Assembly (NCBI RefSeq): GCF_024362785.1
Contig: NZ_CP093301.1
Span: 4,092,001 to 4,156,000, forward strand
DNA: 64,000 nucleotides
DNA from: Evansella sp. LMS18
Lineage (GTDB): Bacteria; Bacillota; Bacilli; Bacillales; Salisediminibacteriaceae
Direction: 5' to 3'
The notes beneath the pieces are model-generated. The model was not told the DNA's origin, did no database searches, and saw nothing but the letters and a program-made list of their open reading frames with translations. Below are positions 61,632 to 64,000 of the stretch, piece after piece. Both the position numbers and the translations under genes were made by a program. Position 1 is the stretch's first letter. Each line of letters starts with the position of its first letter.

Positions 61632-61918
61632 TAAATTTCTCCGCGCCTGATTCTGGCTAATACATCCTTCGTGGAATGCACTTTTCCTCGCTCGATATCT
61701 TGTTCGGAATCCTCGATCATTTTTCGCATCTCCGGATCACGTTCGAATTGTTGTATTTCCGCTTCGCTTACAGACGAATAGTTGTTTTTTACTTCTTCAA
61801 TAAGATTTATCATAGATTCTAGTTCATAATCCACGCCATCATACTCAATAACAGCTTTGTTATCCTGATTTTTAAATATTTTAACAACACTTCCGCCTTT
61901 AACTTCTAATTCAAACAT
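61631..61918 (-). CDS. Type II antitoxin
   Basis: The protein has 95 residues from ATG 61918 (GAGGAGG eight bases upstream; the in-frame GTG at 61927 lies inside that site). It starts MFELEVKGGSVVKIFKNQDN and ends in a helical tail with KVHSTKDVLARIRRGEI, typical of the toxin-wrapping part of RelB/ParD-like antitoxins. The N-terminus is not a clear DNA-binding fold. It neutralises the toxin encoded downstream. Confidence 0.8.
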   Translation of the reverse strand: MFELEVKGGSVVKIFKNQDNKAVIEYDGVDYELESMINLIEEVKNNYSSVSEAEIQQFERDPEMRKMIEDSEQDIERGKVHSTKDVLARIRRGEI

Positions 61919-62056
61919 TTTTGCCACCTCCTCTTTTTCTTATAATACTTTAATTTTTTGTACAATGCCAGAAACTTTACAATTATTAAAACAGTAAAAC
62001 CACAGTCAAGATAATTGATTATGCTGGAATAACTTTTTTAAGAGGAGTATGTAAAG

Positions 62057-62082
62057 AAGCACCTGATCCGAGTCAGGTGCTT
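62057..62082 (-). terminator. Terminator after the siderophore-binding protein gene
   Basis: AAGCACCTGA and TCAGGTGCTT form a perfect stem. Reading leftwards, TTCTTTA follows. It separates the iron gene from the toxin-antitoxin promoter. Confidence 0.8.
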
Positions 62083-62125
62083 TTAGTGATGTAGTCAACC
62101 ATCGTACATAAAACAGGCAATCAGA

Positions 62126-63121
62126 CTATTCCTCCACCAGCGCACTCAGAACATCCTGGATTGTTTGGTGGGATGCCAGTAATCCTTTGTTTGTCCAGTT
62201 GCTTGGGTCGTTAAAAATATGGACGTTATCGTTTTGCGCTGCTGGTGTGCTTTGCCATACAGAGCTGTTTTCAAGAGTATCGATTCCTTGTTCTCCTTCA
62301 ACAGCAAGTAAGAAGACATGATTCGCATCAAGCTCAGAAAGTGCTTCTAATGAAATAGGGTTCCAGGAAGCATCTTCAGCAGTACCGAGATCTTCGATGA
62401 ATGCTGGCTGATTTACCTCTAATTCGGAGTAGAGCACTTCCGCACTGTGGCGGTTGCTTTCAAAGATATAGAACTGGTCACCGGTTACCCAGATGACAGC
62501 AACGGATTCCTCTCCAATAGCTTCTGAAATTTCATTGCGGGCGGTCTCGACGACGTCATCATACTCACTTATGATTGTTTCAGCATCGTCTTCTTTTCCA
62601 AGAATCGTCCCGAAAGTCTCGATTTGTTCACGCCAGTCGCCAATTTCTTCGTCTGTCATTACATATGTTGGAGCAATATTGTTATAATCCTCATATGTGC
62701 CTTCATAGCTCTCCATGTTGTTTTCTAATATAATCAGTTCTGGTTCGTGATTTAGCACCTGTTCGAGAGGGAGGTTCCATTCAATTCGCTCTACGTCCTC
62801 CAGGTCAGACTCCAAATAGTCCTGAACTGTCTGGCCAATTGCCCATTTCGCAACCGGTGTAATGTCCAGTGCGATTAAAGAATCTTCATGGTAAGGGGCG
62901 AGAATTCTTTCCGCATTCGCAGGGATAGTCACTTCGCCCATTGCAGAATCCAGGGTGATTTCGTTTTCGTTTGTTTCAGCATTCCCTTCGGTATTAGTAT
63001 CATTATTTGTATTATTATTTGTGTCAGGCTCGGCATTGGTGTTACCGCAAGCGGAAAGAGTCAGTAATGAGCCGGCCATTAAAATTGTTGCGATTTGGCG
63101 AAAATTCTTCGTTGGTTTCAA
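62126..63121 (-). CDS. Iron-siderophore ABC transporter substrate-binding lipoprotein (FecB family)
   Basis: The protein has 331 residues with lipobox TLSAC (Cys25) and a linker of about 25 residues that is nearly all Asn, Thr and Glu. The FecB/BtuF fold follows: RILAPYHEDSLIALDITPVA, then ELIILENNMESYEG and the long helix. It captures a ferric siderophore outside the cell. It is divergent from a FecCD permease gene, with a Fur box between. The partner ATPase may be the YusV-like one at 38594. Confidence 0.9.
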   Translation of the reverse strand: MKPTKNFRQIATILMAGSLLTLSACGNTNAEPDTNNNTNNDTNTEGNAETNENEITLDSAMGEVTIPANAERILAPYHEDSLIALDITPVAKWAIGQTVQDYLESDLEDVERIEWNLPLEQVLNHEPELIILENNMESYEGTYEDYNNIAPTYVMTDEEIGDWREQIETFGTILGKEDDAETIISEYDDVVETARNEISEAIGEESVAVIWVTGDQFYIFESNRHSAEVLYSELEVNQPAFIEDLGTAEDASWNPISLEALSELDANHVFLLAVEGEQGIDTLENSSVWQSTPAAQNDNVHIFNDPSNWTNKGLLASHQTIQDVLSALVEE

Positions 63122-63153
63122 ATTAATTTCTCCTTTATGTTATAATTTCATTG

Positions 63154-63172
63154 TTAATGATAATCATTTTCA
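63154..63172. promoter_or_regulatory. Fur box between the FecB and FecCD genes
   Basis: TTAATGATAATCATTTTCA is close to the Fur consensus and lies between the divergent iron-uptake genes, so it can repress both. Confidence 0.82.
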
Positions 63173-63247
63173 GTTAACTAGTCAATTAAATTTACATAGC
63201 CTTTTTGACAAATTTAAGAACTTAGCGGAAAAAACAGGAGAGTAGTA

Positions 63248-64000
63248 ATGAGAGAATTTATCCATCATTCGAGCATGTCGAAAGTAATCATTAATATTTT
63301 AGCAATCTTAGCAATTATTTTTTCCATTGGTTTGTCTGTTTCATACGGAGCAACCAATATTGATTTAAAAACAGTCTGGCAGGCTGTATTCAATTTTAAT
63401 CCGGAGCTGACTTCCCATCAGGTCATTCAGGAACTCCGTCTGCCCCGGGCTTTGTCGGCAGCATTAGTGGGAGCTTCTCTGGCTGTTTCAGGGGCGATCA
63501 TGCAGGGGATGACCCGAAATCCCCTGGCTTCTCCTTCCATTATGGGGGTAACCGATGGGGCGGCCCTTGCGCTCGTGATGATGCTGGCTTTCGTTCCTGC
63601 GGTTACCACTGCAGGGTTGGTCAGCTCTTCGTTTATCGGTGCTGGGTTGGCAGTGGCTCTCGTTTTTATGGTGGGATCCTTTTCACCAGGAGGGTTAACT
63701 CCAGTCAAACTCGCCTTAGCCGGCGTTGCAATCGCAACGATGCTCCGGTCCATCACGTCGATTTTTTCCCTGCATTTTAATTTAGAAAGGGAGATGGGTT
63801 TCTGGCTCGCAGGAGGTCTGAGCGGAACGAACTGGACATCGGTTAATATTCTTCTGATTTCAGGAGTAGTCGGTCTGCTGATCGCTGTCGGGATTTCCAA
63901 ATCGATCACCGTTCTCAGCTTGGGGGAAGATATGGCAACAGGCTTAGGGCAGAATAATGGAATCATTAAAATTTTTGGGGTGGTGGCCGTTCTTGTACTT
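63248..64000 (+). CDS. FecCD family iron-siderophore permease, cut by the window end
   Basis: The frame is open from ATG 63248 (AGGAG upstream) to the end of the window, 251 codons. Multi-span segments and the conserved stretch LRLPRALSAALVGASLAVSG, then GAIMQGMTRNPLASPSIMGV, identify a FecCD/FhuB-type permease. Usually about 330 residues, so roughly a quarter is missing. It imports siderophores with the FecB protein encoded divergently. Confidence 0.93.
   Translation, partial: MREFIHHSSMSKVIINILAILAIIFSIGLSVSYGATNIDLKTVWQAVFNFNPELTSHQVIQELRLPRALSAALVGASLAVSGAIMQGMTRNPLASPSIMGVTDGAALALVMMLAFVPAVTTAGLVSSSFIGAGLAVALVFMVGSFSPGGLTPVKLALAGVAIATMLRSITSIFSLHFNLEREMGFWLAGGLSGTNWTSVNILLISGVVGLLIAVGISKSITVLSLGEDMATGLGQNNGIIKIFGVVAVLVL

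Overview
The window is chromosomal DNA from an endospore-forming member of the Bacillaceae. The evidence is a gerP-type operon with a separate gerPF-like gene, a gerA/gerB/gerC-type germinant receptor operon, a YjcZ-type sporulation peptide, a Spo0E-like phosphatase, T-box leaders, strong AGGAGG ribosome binding sites and a sigma-B-like promoter. Very acidic secreted proteins and a betaine-binding lipoprotein suggest a salt- or alkali-adapted lineage (Evansella, Salipaludibacillus or Alkalihalobacillus type). That genus-level placement is inference. There are no rRNA or tRNA genes, no transposase and no CRISPR array.

Layout. 0-2 kb: end of a methionine ABC importer (metN partial, metI, metQ). 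2-7.3 kb: beta-lactamase-fold hydrolase, DUF3231 protein, PadR regulator with a HAAS membrane partner, and a DUF368 polyprenyl-phosphate transporter. 7.3-7.8 kb: five-copy 101-bp palindromic array. 7.9-13.8 kb: ATP-grasp plus alpha-E/transglutaminase pair, an amine oxidase and a betaine-binding protein between inverted repeats. 14-18.8 kb: MarR/GNAT, YjcZ, a T-box with no synthetase gene behind it, an MFS exporter, DHFR-like and ASCH proteins. 18.8-25.2 kb: intracellular-type subtilisin, YwqG, PaiB, a DUF6241-like pair, DinB and a DUF2306-like protein. 25.4-27.9 kb: 51-bp tandem array, then a GntR/ABC operon. 28-42.2 kb: small membrane proteins, phospholipase D-like protein, second DUF3231 protein, sigma-B-type stress protein, NERD-HRDC nuclease, DUF4139 protein, Fur-controlled siderophore ATPase. 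42.3-46 kb: phased TCGCAACAA array before diaminopropionate ammonia-lyase, then MarR and T-box-controlled tyrosyl-tRNA synthetase. 46.2-53 kb: spore germination block. 53.2-60.6 kb: thirteen unrelated short genes on one strand, six of them GNAT acetyltransferases. 60.7-64 kb: Spo0E-like peptide, RelE/ParE-type toxin-antitoxin pair, and a Fur-controlled siderophore-binding protein divergent from a FecCD permease cut by the window end.

How the parts work together. The iron genes form two separated Fur-linked pieces: a lone ATPase at 39 kb, and a binding protein and permease at 63 kb. The two may cooperate, as YusV does in Bacillus subtilis. The germination genes cover coat permeability (gerP) and germinant sensing (gerBCA). 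The ATP-grasp and alpha-E/transglutaminase genes overlap and should act together in making or modifying a peptide.

The most unusual material is non-coding: several families of palindromic repeats (a 245-bp element in two copies, 28-49 nt TTCGACAAGTGCC palindromes, the 101-bp array), a 51-bp array, and a 21-bp phased array. Three or four small genes also appear broken by one-base changes in homopolymers, which may be real or may be sequence errors.
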